Notes: generated by a model from the letters alone, not told the origin. A DNA stretch of 6,946 nt from Acidobacteriota bacterium (GCA_016201185.1 JACQDG010000209.1:1-6946), one strand, 5' to 3'. Counted from the stretch's first letter, positions 1 to 5,532 are shown. Translations and numbers: made by a program.

Positions 1-1
1 A

Positions 2-628
2 GCGGCCAGCGGCGTGGCCACCCGGCGCCTGGCCAACCCTGAAGCCCGGATCGTGGGCCTCATGGGAACCGGCTTTCAGGCTGAAACTCAACTGGAGGCC
101 GTGGCGAAGGTTCGCCGCCTGAGCGAAGTCCGCGTTTACAGCCGCTCGGAAGCCAACCGCCGGCAGTTTGCCGAACGGATGTCCGAGTCTTTGGGCCTCC
201 CCATAAACCCAGTTCCCTCCCCCGAAGAAGGCATCCGCGGCTGCCATATCGCCATCACTGCTACCGCGGCTCGCCAGCCGGTCTTGCTGGGAGACTGGCT
301 CTCCCCCGGGATGCACATCAACGCCATCGGCAGCAATCAGGCCCGGAACCGGGAGCTCGACGCCATGGCCGTCGGCCGCGCCTCCCTGATCGTGGCCGAC
401 TCGATCGAGCAGGCCAAAATGGAATCCGGAGACTTGATTGCCGCCTTTGAACAAGGCCAAGGAAACTGGGATCAGGTTGTCGAGCTGGCTGACGTAATCT
501 CAAGCCGCCACCCCGGCCGCCGGACCCCGGAGGAAATTACCCTCTTCAAATCAAACGGGGTCGCCCTGGAGGATATAGCCGTCGCCGGCTACATTTACGA
601 GCAGGCTATAGCGAACCTGGGAAGCTAA
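2..628 (+). CDS. Ornithine cyclodeaminase / mu-crystallin family protein (5' partial)
   Basis: The gene enters the window in frame at base 2, so about 208 C-terminal residues are visible. Family members are usually 310-330 residues, so roughly the first 100-120 are missing. The visible part opens with AASGVA, the end of the family's RTGAxSgvA segment. The Rossmann dinucleotide loop GLMGTGFQAETQ (a GxGxQA motif) follows. Further on are INAIGSNQ...RELD, the region holding the conserved active-site Asp, and near the C-terminus LFKSNGVALEDIA, a strong family signature. Known members are NAD(P)-dependent cytosolic enzymes: ornithine cyclodeaminase, archaeal-type alanine dehydrogenase, ketimine reductase and lysine cyclodeaminase. 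Substrate residues lie mostly in the missing N-terminus, so the reaction cannot be chosen here. It ends 26 bp from the convergent gene at 655-888, and I see no hairpin between them. The GTG at 14 is an internal Val codon, not the start. Confidence 0.9.
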   Translation, partial: AASGVATRRLANPEARIVGLMGTGFQAETQLEAVAKVRRLSEVRVYSRSEANRRQFAERMSESLGLPINPVPSPEEGIRGCHIAITATAARQPVLLGDWLSPGMHINAIGSNQARNRELDAMAVGRASLIVADSIEQAKMESGDLIAAFEQGQGNWDQVVELADVISSRHPGRRTPEEITLFKSNGVALEDIAVAGYIYEQAIANLGS

Positions 629-654
629 AGGTAGGGGAAGAAACAGTAAACATG

Positions 655-888
655 CTACTCGGAAATCGGCGCCTGCTGCTCGATTTCCCGCCAGGCGCTG
701 ATCTTCAGTCGCCGGCAGACCCAGCACAGCATCTCCGACTGTTGTGTGGCGCCCTCCGCGCCGCACACAACGCAACGAAAGGTCTTCTTGGGCTTGGGCT
801 CGAAAGCCGACTGCCTGGCGCTTTCCAACAGCTCCGGAGGGACCACCGGCTGCTGCGAAGTCTCTTTCAAACCAGCCCTTCTCTTCAC
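655..888 (-). CDS. Small zinc-ribbon protein, function unknown
   Basis: This encodes a 77-residue hypothetical protein. Its C-terminal half contains CVVCG and, 14 residues on, CWVC, a CxxC-x(n)-CxxC arrangement typical of a zinc ribbon. The N-terminal part is basic and probably disordered (VKRRAGLKE, then a Pro/Gln stretch). I chose the GTG at 888-886 because AGGAGG lies 6 bp upstream of it; the frame is open to another GTG at 906-904, which would add six residues but would place the ribosome-binding site inside the gene. It lies 76 bp downstream of another small CxxC protein gene on the same strand, so the two may be cotranscribed. No enzymatic motif is seen. It could bind nucleic acid or act as a metal-dependent adaptor, but nothing in the sequence decides this. 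The paired CxxC motifs and the good ribosome-binding site are the reasons to accept it as real. Confidence 0.65.
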   Translation of the reverse strand: MKRRAGLKETSQQPVVPPELLESARQSAFEPKPKKTFRCVVCGAEGATQQSEMLCWVCRRLKISAWREIEQQAPISE

Positions 889-894
889 GCCAAG

Positions 895-900
895 CCTCCT
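895..900 (-). promoter_or_regulatory. Ribosome-binding site deciding the start of the 655-888 gene
   Basis: On the - strand AGGAGG is followed by CTTGGC and then GTG. This is a perfect Shine-Dalgarno core at a 6-bp distance. It supports the GTG at codon 7 of the longest frame as the true start. Confidence 0.65.
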
Positions 901-964
901 CGGCACCTGAACGTAAGAAATACCATAGGTCGAACCCTCAAGTCCATCGAAAACACCCGTCCGC

Positions 965-1168
965 TCAGCCGTTCAGCGGACCGGCCACCTCTAAAATATA
1001 GGCGGCGTCCAGCAAGGTCAAGCAACGCCGGCACTTCTGGCCTTCTACCACCCGCAGCTTCCGATGGCTGTTAGTGGCCGCCGCCGCCACTTCCGCTTCT
1101 ACGGTATGAGTACAGATCGGGCAGTAGACCCGCGCCCGCAACACCTTATTTTCCAATAAAGTAGGCAT
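965..1168 (-). CDS. Small CxxC zinc-binding protein, function unknown
   Basis: This is a 67-residue protein starting MPTLLENKVL. It contains CPIC near residue 16 and CRRC near residue 46, a two-knuckle zinc-ribbon layout. The spacer between the knuckles is Ala-rich and includes His-Arg-Lys. The frame extends upstream to an ATG at 1189-1187, but GGAGGT lies 4 bp before the ATG at 1168-1166, so I prefer the shorter form. The next gene on the same strand (655-888) also encodes a small CxxC protein, so this is probably the first gene of a two-gene unit. The two proteins differ in length and spacing, so a recent duplication is not evident. I do not recognise a named family. The arrangement of the pairs and the acceptable start support a real gene. 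Confidence 0.65.
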   Translation of the reverse strand: MPTLLENKVLRARVYCPICTHTVEAEVAAAATNSHRKLRVVEGQKCRRCLTLLDAAYILEVAGPLNG

Positions 1169-1172
1169 TCTA

Positions 1173-1178
1173 ACCTCC
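1173..1178 (-). promoter_or_regulatory. Ribosome-binding site deciding the start of the 965-1168 gene
   Basis: On the - strand GGAGGT is followed by TAGA and ATG. The good match and spacing favour the internal ATG at 1168-1166 over the ATG seven codons upstream, whose upstream sequence has no comparable site. Confidence 0.65.
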
Positions 1179-1210
1179 ACTTTCACCATCTTGTTTCATG
1201 CTCTACTCGG

Positions 1211-1216
1211 TCTATA
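1211..1216 (-). promoter_or_regulatory. Possible -10 element for the zinc-ribbon gene pair
   Basis: Read on the - strand, TATAGA lies about 43 bp before the chosen ATG at 1168. It is the best sigma-70-like -10 candidate in this GC-rich spacer. No convincing -35 hexamer is found 16-18 bp upstream (the sequence there is CCTTTT), so the call is tentative. A 7-bp inverted repeat ends just upstream of it. Confidence 0.25.
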
Positions 1217-1217
1217 T

Positions 1218-1257
1218 GACGCAACTGGGAGGCAAAAGGTTGAAAAAATTTTGCGTC
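1218..1257. repeat. Inverted repeat GACGCAA / TTGCGTC in the divergent spacer
   Basis: GACGCAA at 1218-1224 is matched perfectly by TTGCGTC at 1251-1257, with 26 bp between them and centres 33 bp apart (about three helical turns). The pair sits just upstream of the candidate - strand -10. It could be a pair of operator half-sites. A 7-bp pair in a spacer can also occur by chance. Confidence 0.35.
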
Positions 1258-1290
1258 GGTCCCCCGGATCAGGCCCCACCCCCCCGTCCC

Positions 1291-1300
1291 GGAAGCTTCC
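1291..1300. repeat. Perfect 10-bp palindrome GGAAGCTTCC
   Basis: A self-complementary decamer lies 18 bp upstream of the AT-rich candidate -10 of the Fur-family gene, where a -35 or an operator would be expected. It does not resemble the Fur consensus (GATAATGATAATCATTATC). A regulatory role is only possible. Confidence 0.25.
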
Positions 1301-1318
1301 CGAACCGGCCGGGTCAGC

Positions 1319-1329
1319 TATGATAATAT
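1319..1329 (+). promoter_or_regulatory. Candidate -10 region of the fur-family gene
   Basis: TATGATAATAT is the only AT-rich island in this GC-rich spacer. It contains two overlapping -10-like hexamers (TATGAT and GATAAT), about 34-39 bp before the GTG start. No clear TTGACA-like element lies 17 bp upstream. The GATAAT piece also resembles one half of a Fur box, so self-repression is conceivable but unproven. Confidence 0.35.
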
Positions 1330-1362
1330 GTTTGGAACCGCGGATACGCAGGAGCACATTTC

Positions 1363-1887
1363 GTGGCATCTCAGCTCTCCCTCGGAGGTTCGGTGCAAGA
1401 ACACGGCCTGCGCATGACGCGCCAGCGCAGGCTGCTGTTTGAACTTATCGACGGTTCCCGCGAACACCTTAACGCCGAGGCCCTGTATCGCCTGGCCAAG
1501 CAGCGCGATCCGAGGATCAACCGCGTCACCGTATACCGTACCCTCAAGTTGCTTAAGCAGGAGGGTCTGGTAGACGAGCTCGACCTCCTGCACCATGAAG
1601 GCGACCAGCACTATTACGAAACCCGGCTGAAGCGCGAGCACGCACACGTGGTCTGCTTGCGCTGCGGACGCGTCGAGGAATTCTTCGGCGAACCGCTGCA
1701 ACGGCTCAAGCAGCAGATTGAAGCCCACTTCGGCTTCCAAATCATGATTGCTCGGACCGAGGTGGGAGGCTACTGCGCCCACTGCCAGGCGCTCGCCGCC
1801 CGCGAAGCTCACGAGCTGCGCAACACCGGCCCGGTTCCACGGGAAAAAGCCGCCGCGCCGGTGCTGAAGTGGCAGCCCAAGAAGTAA
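1363..1887 (+). CDS. Fur-family metalloregulatory repressor
   Basis: This is a 174-residue DNA-binding repressor of the Fur/PerR/Zur family. The N-terminal winged helix spans about residues 14-90, with MTRQRRLL at 18-25 and the recognition-helix signature NRVTVYRTLKLL at 53-64. The dimerisation/metal domain carries HAH (93-95), CLRC (98-101) and CAHC (138-141), so the four cysteines of the structural zinc site are present. Residues H93 and H95 fit the regulatory metal site. The sensed metal cannot be told from this: Fur, PerR and Zur all remain possible. Family members are usually 130-160 residues; here a basic, Pro/Lys-rich tail of about 30 residues follows the last CxxC. The start is GTG at 1363, with AGGAG 8 bp upstream. 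The following regulator gene begins 10 bp after the stop codon, suggesting one transcript. Confidence 0.93.
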   Translation: MASQLSLGGSVQEHGLRMTRQRRLLFELIDGSREHLNAEALYRLAKQRDPRINRVTVYRTLKLLKQEGLVDELDLLHHEGDQHYYETRLKREHAHVVCLRCGRVEEFFGEPLQRLKQQIEAHFGFQIMIARTEVGGYCAHCQALAAREAHELRNTGPVPREKAAAPVLKWQPKK

Positions 1888-1897
1888 ACGAAATCTT

Positions 1898-3580
1898 ATG
1901 GCTTCTTCCGCCGAAATCAACGTCACAGGGGAGTCAAGTAAGGTCAAGCCGTTTCTGGCGGTAGTGGACCCCTCAGGCCGCCGGCAGATGGTTAGGATCT
2001 CGAAAAGCCCATTCCAGATCGGGCGGCTGGCAGAGTGTGAGTTGTCCTTGCGCGACAGCCGCATCTCGCGCAACCATGCCCAGGTCGTGGCCGAGGATGA
2101 ACAGTACTTTCTGGAGGACTGCAACAGCCGGCACGGGATCTTTCTGAACGGCAAGAAGGTGACCCGGAACGTGCTGGCCCCCAACGACCGTATTGATTTC
2201 GGCATTGAGGATTCCTACCATCTGATCTTCACTTACGAAAGCGGCGAGACCGACCGGCTGCTGGCCCAGCTCGACGCCGTGCCTTCCAGCCACGCCACCG
2301 GCAACCTGGCCAAGCTGCGGGCGGTGCTGGAAGTTGCCCGGGCGCTGGAGTCTTCGCTCTCTCTGGAAGACGTGCTGGGGGCGGTGGTGGATGCCGCGCT
2401 GGTCGTCACCGGCGCCGAGCGCGGCTTCCTGCTGCTGCACTCCACCGAAGGGTCGGAGCTGGAGATGCGGGTGGCGCGGGACCGCCATGGCCGGCCGCTC
2501 GACGAAAGCGATTTGCGCGTGCCGCGAGGCGTGATCCAGCGCGCCCTGCACCAGCGCCGCGACCTGCTCTCCATGTCCTTCGATCCCGCTCAGATCGACA
2601 CCGAGAAAAGCATCGCCGATCTGGAGCTGCGCAGCGTGGTGTGCGTGCCGCTGGTGCGCATCCGCATCGGCCACACCCACGACACCAGCCAGCTCTCCAC
2701 CCGGAACGACACCCTGGGCGTGCTCTACATGGACTCCCGGCTGAGCGCCGCCGATCTTTCCGCCGGCAATCGCGAGTTGCTGCAATCGCTCGCCATGGAA
2801 ACCTCCACCGTACTCGAGAACGCGCGGCTGATGTCCGAGGAGCGCGAAAAGCGCCGCATGGAACAGGAGCTCTCCATCGCCCGTGAAATCCAGCGCTACC
2901 TGCTGCCCGCTAAACTGCCGGAGGAGGGCTGGTTCCGCGCCGCCGGCTCCAGCCAGGCCTGCTTCCAGGTGGGCGGCGACTATTATGACGTCATGGAGCT
3001 GGGCGACTCGCTTTGGGGCGCGGTGCTGGCCGACGTTTCCGGCAAGGGAGTCTCGGCGGCCCTGCTCACCTCGCTGCTGCAAGGAGCTTTCTTCGCTACT
3101 GCCGGCTCCCAGTCGCCGCTGAGTGAGATCATGGCGCGGGTGAATAAATACGTTTGCGAGCGCTCCCAGACCCGCAACTACGCGACGGTCTTTTACTGCA
3201 TGGTGGACCGGCAGGGCGCTGTTCAATGGATCAACGCCGGCCACTGCCCGCCCCTGGTGGTGCGCGCCTCGGGCCAGGTCGATTTGCTGCCCGCTTCCGC
3301 GTGCCCAGTGGGACTGTTTCACGGCGTCCCCTTCGCGCAGCAGGAAGCGCGCCTGGGCCCCGGCGACAAGGTGGTCATCTATTCTGACGGCGTGACGGAA
3401 GCGGAAAACGCTGCCGGCAAGCAATTCGGCGACGAGCGCCTGCTGGATCTTGTGACCAGGAACACGTCGGCCGACGCCGTCGGCATCCACAAAATCATCA
3501 TCGACGAGGTGGCCGCTTTCACCGCCGGCGCCCCCCAGAGCGACGACGTCACGCTGGTGGTGCTGGAATTTCGGGGCTGA
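1898..3580 (+). CDS. FHA-GAF-SpoIIE/RsbU-type serine phosphatase regulator
   Basis: This is a 560-residue cytosolic signalling protein with three domains. An FHA phosphothreonine-binding domain spans about residues 18-112, with IGR at 41-43, SRNH at 57-60, NSRHG at 76-80 and NG at 84-85. A GAF sensor domain spans about 140-310 (VVCVPLVR, then TLGVLYMDSR). A helical linker (EEREKRRMEQELSIARE) leads to a PP2C/SpoIIE phosphatase domain from about 329 to the end. Metal-binding acidic residues are present in GGDYYDV (D361), ADVSGKG (D379), YSDGVTE (D497) and QSDDVTLVV (D549/D550), so it should be active. Relatives dephosphorylate STAS-type anti-anti-sigma proteins or other Ser/Thr-phosphorylated partners; no kinase or STAS gene is in this window, so the partner is unknown. 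The ATG at 1898 has no strong ribosome-binding site; translation may be coupled to the Fur-family gene 10 bp upstream. Confidence 0.93.
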   Translation: MASSAEINVTGESSKVKPFLAVVDPSGRRQMVRISKSPFQIGRLAECELSLRDSRISRNHAQVVAEDEQYFLEDCNSRHGIFLNGKKVTRNVLAPNDRIDFGIEDSYHLIFTYESGETDRLLAQLDAVPSSHATGNLAKLRAVLEVARALESSLSLEDVLGAVVDAALVVTGAERGFLLLHSTEGSELEMRVARDRHGRPLDESDLRVPRGVIQRALHQRRDLLSMSFDPAQIDTEKSIADLELRSVVCVPLVRIRIGHTHDTSQLSTRNDTLGVLYMDSRLSAADLSAGNRELLQSLAMETSTVLENARLMSEEREKRRMEQELSIAREIQRYLLPAKLPEEGWFRAAGSSQACFQVGGDYYDVMELGDSLWGAVLADVSGKGVSAALLTSLLQGAFFATAGSQSPLSEIMARVNKYVCERSQTRNYATVFYCMVDRQGAVQWINAGHCPPLVVRASGQVDLLPASACPVGLFHGVPFAQQEARLGPGDKVVIYSDGVTEAENAAGKQFGDERLLDLVTRNTSADAVGIHKIIIDEVAAFTAGAPQSDDVTLVVLEFRG

Positions 3581-3593
3581 GCCGGCCCCCGGC
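3581..3593 (+). terminator. Short GC hairpin after the phosphatase gene
   Basis: GCCGG-CCC-CCGGC directly follows the TGA stop and can form a 5-bp all-GC stem with a 3-base loop. No T-tract follows immediately (the first run of T is at 3612-3616), so an intrinsic terminator is only possible. Confidence 0.25.
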
Positions 3594-3603
3594 CCGACAC
3601 CTT

Positions 3604-3632
3604 CCCGTAACTTTTTCCTCCGTCCGCCGAAT
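3604..3632 (+). promoter_or_regulatory. ECF-type promoter upstream of the sigma factor gene
   Basis: CCCGTAACT (3604-3612) holds a GTAAC -35 at 3607-3611. A 16-bp spacer leads to a CGAAT -10 at 3628-3632. The same two blocks recur at 5074-5103, with different spacer bases. GTAAC and CGAA at this distance is, as I recall, the promoter type reported for Caulobacter SigF. The position directly upstream of an ECF sigma gene implies autoregulation. The predicted transcription start, about 7 bp after the -10, is only 7-8 bp from the ATG at 3647. Confidence 0.7.
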
Positions 3633-3646
3633 CTAACAGTGAGGGA

Positions 3647-4225
3647 ATGTTGGCCCAAGCCACCCCCGTGCCGTACTTGCAGGAGCAGGGGCTCGGAGAT
3701 CTGATGGCGCGCTACCAGCGTGCCGAGGAAGCGGCGGCGGTGGAGCTGATCCGCCGGGTATCTCCCATGCTGTACCGTTTTATGGCCCGGCCGGAATACA
3801 CCCAGGGCTATGTGGAGGACCTGCTCCAGGAGTGCTGGCTGCGGATCCACAAGGCGCGGCACACCTACCGCCCGGGCGAGCCGGCGCTGCCCTGGATCCT
3901 GGCCATCGCCCGGAACACTCGCGTGGACAGCTACCGGCAGCTGAGACGGATCCATTCGCACGAGAAGGTCCTGGAGGATTTTCACGAGCTCGTGGGGCCG
4001 GCCGGGCCGGCAGAGATTTCCCATCTGGATCTTTACCGGCAGATCGACGCCCTGCCGGAAAGCCAGCGAGAGGTGTTGTTCATGCTGAAGGTCTCGGGCA
4101 TGAGCTTGCAGGAGGTGGCCCGGGCGACTTCCTCGACAGTCGGGGCGGTGAAGCAACGGGCGCACCGGGCCTATGGAAAATTGCGCGGCTGGCTGAGCGC
4201 CTCCCAGCGAGACTTAGCAACATGA
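3647..4225 (+). CDS. ECF-family RNA polymerase sigma factor (SigF-like)
   Basis: This is a 192-residue group 4 (ECF) sigma factor. Region 2 spans about residues 20-102, with VEDLLQECWLRIHKARHTYR (56-75) for core polymerase binding and PWILAIARNTRVDSYRQLRR (82-101) for -10 recognition. Region 4 spans about 128-187, with LPESQREVLFMLKVSGMSL (136-154) and the helix-turn-helix EVARATSSTVGAVKQRAHRA (156-175) for -35 contact. There is no region 1.1 or 3. Its TGA overlaps the ATG of the next gene (ATGA), the usual layout of a sigma/anti-sigma pair. A GTAAC/CGAAT promoter lies directly upstream. The start is uncertain: ATG 3647 has GAGGG only 1-2 bp away; TTG 3650, GTG 3668 and ATG 3704 (with GGAG 5 bp upstream, but cutting into region 2) are in-frame alternatives. 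The best fit by sequence and partner is the SigF group controlled by NrsF proteins. Confidence 0.92.
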   Translation: MLAQATPVPYLQEQGLGDLMARYQRAEEAAAVELIRRVSPMLYRFMARPEYTQGYVEDLLQECWLRIHKARHTYRPGEPALPWILAIARNTRVDSYRQLRRIHSHEKVLEDFHELVGPAGPAEISHLDLYRQIDALPESQREVLFMLKVSGMSLQEVARATSSTVGAVKQRAHRAYGKLRGWLSASQRDLAT

Positions 4226-5052
4226 CGGCGTGTAAACAGATCGACTTCTTTCTGGATCAGCAGTCCGGCGGATCTTTGCCTTCCCTGCCGCCATGGGCGG
4301 CCGCGCACGTCGAGGGCTGCCCGCAGTGCAGGAGGCTGTTCGAGCTTCTGCAAAGCCGTCCCGCCCGGACGCCGGATTGGGAGCTTGCGCCGCTCCTGCA
4401 ATCGCGAATCGAGCGGAGGGTGCTGGATACTCTGAAGCCGGTGGCGCCCTTGGCCCCGGCCGGCAAGTTGGCGCTCGGCTTTCTGGCGATTTTTGCCGCC
4501 CTGGCCGCCGCCGGCATCGCCTGGGGCGGGGCCGGCGGCCTGCGGCTCATGAGCTGGACCCAGTTTGCCGGAGTCGGGGCGCTGCTGGCGGCGGGCACCA
4601 CCGCGCTAGCTGCCTCACTGAGCCGCCAGATGGTTCCGGCGGGCTACCACAAGGCGGGAGCGGCGCTGCTTGTGTTTGTCGTGGCAGCGGGATTGCTGAT
4701 CGCCTGGATGTCGCTGTTTCCGTGGCGCACGGAGGGGACGTTCCTCTCCAGGGGGTTGCGCTGCGCCACCTTCGGGCTGCTGCTGGCGGCGCCCTCGGCG
4801 GCGTGCTTCGTAATGCTGGTGCGGCGCGGCACCCTCCTTTCCCCCGCCCTCACCGGGGCCGCCACTGGCCTGCTGGCGGGCCTAGTGGGCGCCGCGGTGC
4901 TCCACTTCGGCTGCATCAACCTCACCGCCCCCCACCTGGCCGTGTGGCACGCGGGCATCCCCATCACCAGCGCCCTGACGGGATTTCTGGTCGGAAAGCG
5001 CCTCAGTCATAGCGATCCGGGCCGAGGAGCGTCGGGGAAAGTCCTGGACTGA
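4222..5052 (+). CDS. Membrane anti-sigma factor: HxxxCxxC N-terminus plus DUF1109/NrsF-like domain
   Basis: This 276-residue protein probably holds the preceding sigma factor at the membrane. The cytosolic N-terminus carries H29-x3-C33-x2-C36, the zinc-binding signature of ZAS anti-sigma domains, with a further C4. Six hydrophobic segments follow at about residues 82-101, 113-132, 145-166, 178-200, 205-227 and 240-258. The last part (LLSPALTGAATGLLAGLVGA, HFGC, AVWHAG) resembles the C-terminus of DUF1109/NrsF proteins. C181 (GLRCATFG) and C231 (HFGC) are 50 residues apart, the spacing I recall for the two cysteines needed for metal/oxidant sensing in Caulobacter NrsF (C131 and C181). NrsF itself lacks a ZAS part, so this is an unusual combination. 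The ATG at 4222 overlaps the sigma stop codon; the same frame is open upstream to 3832 but that part is the shadow of the sigma gene. Confidence 0.85.
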   Translation: MTACKQIDFFLDQQSGGSLPSLPPWAAAHVEGCPQCRRLFELLQSRPARTPDWELAPLLQSRIERRVLDTLKPVAPLAPAGKLALGFLAIFAALAAAGIAWGGAGGLRLMSWTQFAGVGALLAAGTTALAASLSRQMVPAGYHKAGAALLVFVVAAGLLIAWMSLFPWRTEGTFLSRGLRCATFGLLLAAPSAACFVMLVRRGTLLSPALTGAATGLLAGLVGAAVLHFGCINLTAPHLAVWHAGIPITSALTGFLVGKRLSHSDPGRGASGKVLD

Positions 5053-5073
5053 TGAGCGTGCCCGCCGGCCGCC

Positions 5074-5103
5074 CCCGTAACTCCCCGCCGCTGTCCGCCG
5101 AAT
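5074..5103 (+). promoter_or_regulatory. Second ECF-type promoter, upstream of the secreted-protein gene
   Basis: CCCGTAACT (5074-5082) with GTAAC at 5077-5081 is followed, after 17 bp, by CGAAT at 5099-5103. It shares nine bases around the -35 and the 11-mer GTCCGCCGAAT (5093-5103) with the element at 3604-3632, but the intervening bases differ. It predicts a transcript starting near 5110, with a leader of about 56 bases before the ATG at 5166, driven by the sigma factor at 3647-4225. Confidence 0.7.
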
Positions 5104-5112
5104 GTACCTGGT

Positions 5113-5132
5113 AGAGCGGCGCCAAGCGCTCT
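5113..5132 (+). promoter_or_regulatory. Hairpin in the predicted 5' leader
   Basis: AGAGCG (5113-5118) and CGCTCT (5127-5132) are perfectly complementary around an 8-base loop, within the first bases of the predicted transcript of the secreted-protein gene. It may stabilise the mRNA or tune translation. It lies 23 bp upstream of the ribosome-binding site and does not cover it. Confidence 0.35.
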
Positions 5133-5165
5133 GGAAGAACTTCTACCCGAGGAGAGGAGAGAACA

Positions 5166-5522
5166 ATGACCCGAAGAATGATTCCCCTGCTGGCTCTGGC
5201 CGTGGCCTTCGTCTGGACGGCACGGGCCGCCGATTGGGAAGGCGTCTTGATGGACAAGATGTGTTCCATGAAGGCGATGCAGGAGGGCGGCCAGAAAGCC
5301 GCCACTATGCACAAGCGCGACTGCGCGCTGATGCCGGACTGCGTGAAGAGCGGCTACGGCGTGGTGACGGCCGACAACAAGTTCCTGGCCCTCGACGCCG
5401 AAGGCAACAAGAAGGCCGAGCACGCCCTGCGGGCTTCCAAGAAAGCGGACGACATCCGCGTCAAGGTCACCGGCTCGGAATCCGGCGACACAATTCATGT
5501 CAAGACCCTGAAGATCCTCTGA
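5166..5522 (+). CDS. Small secreted Met/Cys-rich protein, likely target of the ECF sigma factor
   Basis: This is a 118-residue exported protein. Residues 1-21 form a Sec signal peptide: MTRR, then a hydrophobic core, with a TARA-A cleavage site at 21/22. The mature part begins ADWEGVLMDKMCSMKAMQ. Residues 29-59 hold five Met, three Cys (C33, C53, C59) and one His (M29, M32-C33, M35, M38, M48-H49, C53, M56, C59). The rest (60-118) looks like a small beta-rich domain ending in SGDTIHVKTLKIL. Small secreted proteins with a W-x-G-x(3)-D-x-x-C start and a GDTI ending are, in my recollection, common in Acidobacteriota, without a known function. The start is ATG 5166, with GGAG 6 bp upstream. It lies directly after the sigma/anti-sigma pair and has its own copy of their promoter. 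Periplasmic metal (copper-type) or oxidant scavenging is a reasonable inference, not shown. The odd number of cysteines leaves at least one free thiol. Confidence 0.88.
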   Translation: MTRRMIPLLALAVAFVWTARAADWEGVLMDKMCSMKAMQEGGQKAATMHKRDCALMPDCVKSGYGVVTADNKFLALDAEGNKKAEHALRASKKADDIRVKVTGSESGDTIHVKTLKIL

Positions 5523-5532
5523 AGGCCAGGCC

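Noticed and set aside
652..1074. 140-codon + strand frame covering the small zinc-ribbon genes
   Set aside because: It is rich in Arg, Pro and Ser without domain features, whereas the opposite strand gives paired CxxC motifs with good ribosome-binding sites.
1318..2205. 295-codon open frame on the - strand
   Set aside because: It is antisense to the Fur-family gene and the FHA region, with no recognisable motif.
3621..3624. CGTC as the -10 element of the ECF promoter
   Set aside because: CGTC is a common ECF -10, but here it is only 9 bp from GTAAC, too close, and the second copy reads TGTC. CGAAT at 16/17 bp fits both sites.
1973..4165. 730-codon open frame on the - strand
   Set aside because: It lies antisense to the FHA-GAF-PP2C and sigma genes, which have clear domain motifs. 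Its translation is His/Gly/Arg/Gln-rich low-complexity, as expected from GC-rich third positions read backwards.
3832..4221. Upstream in-frame extension of the anti-sigma gene to 406 codons
   Set aside because: The added part is the sigma factor gene read in another frame. ATG 4222 overlapping the sigma stop codon (ATGA) is the natural start.
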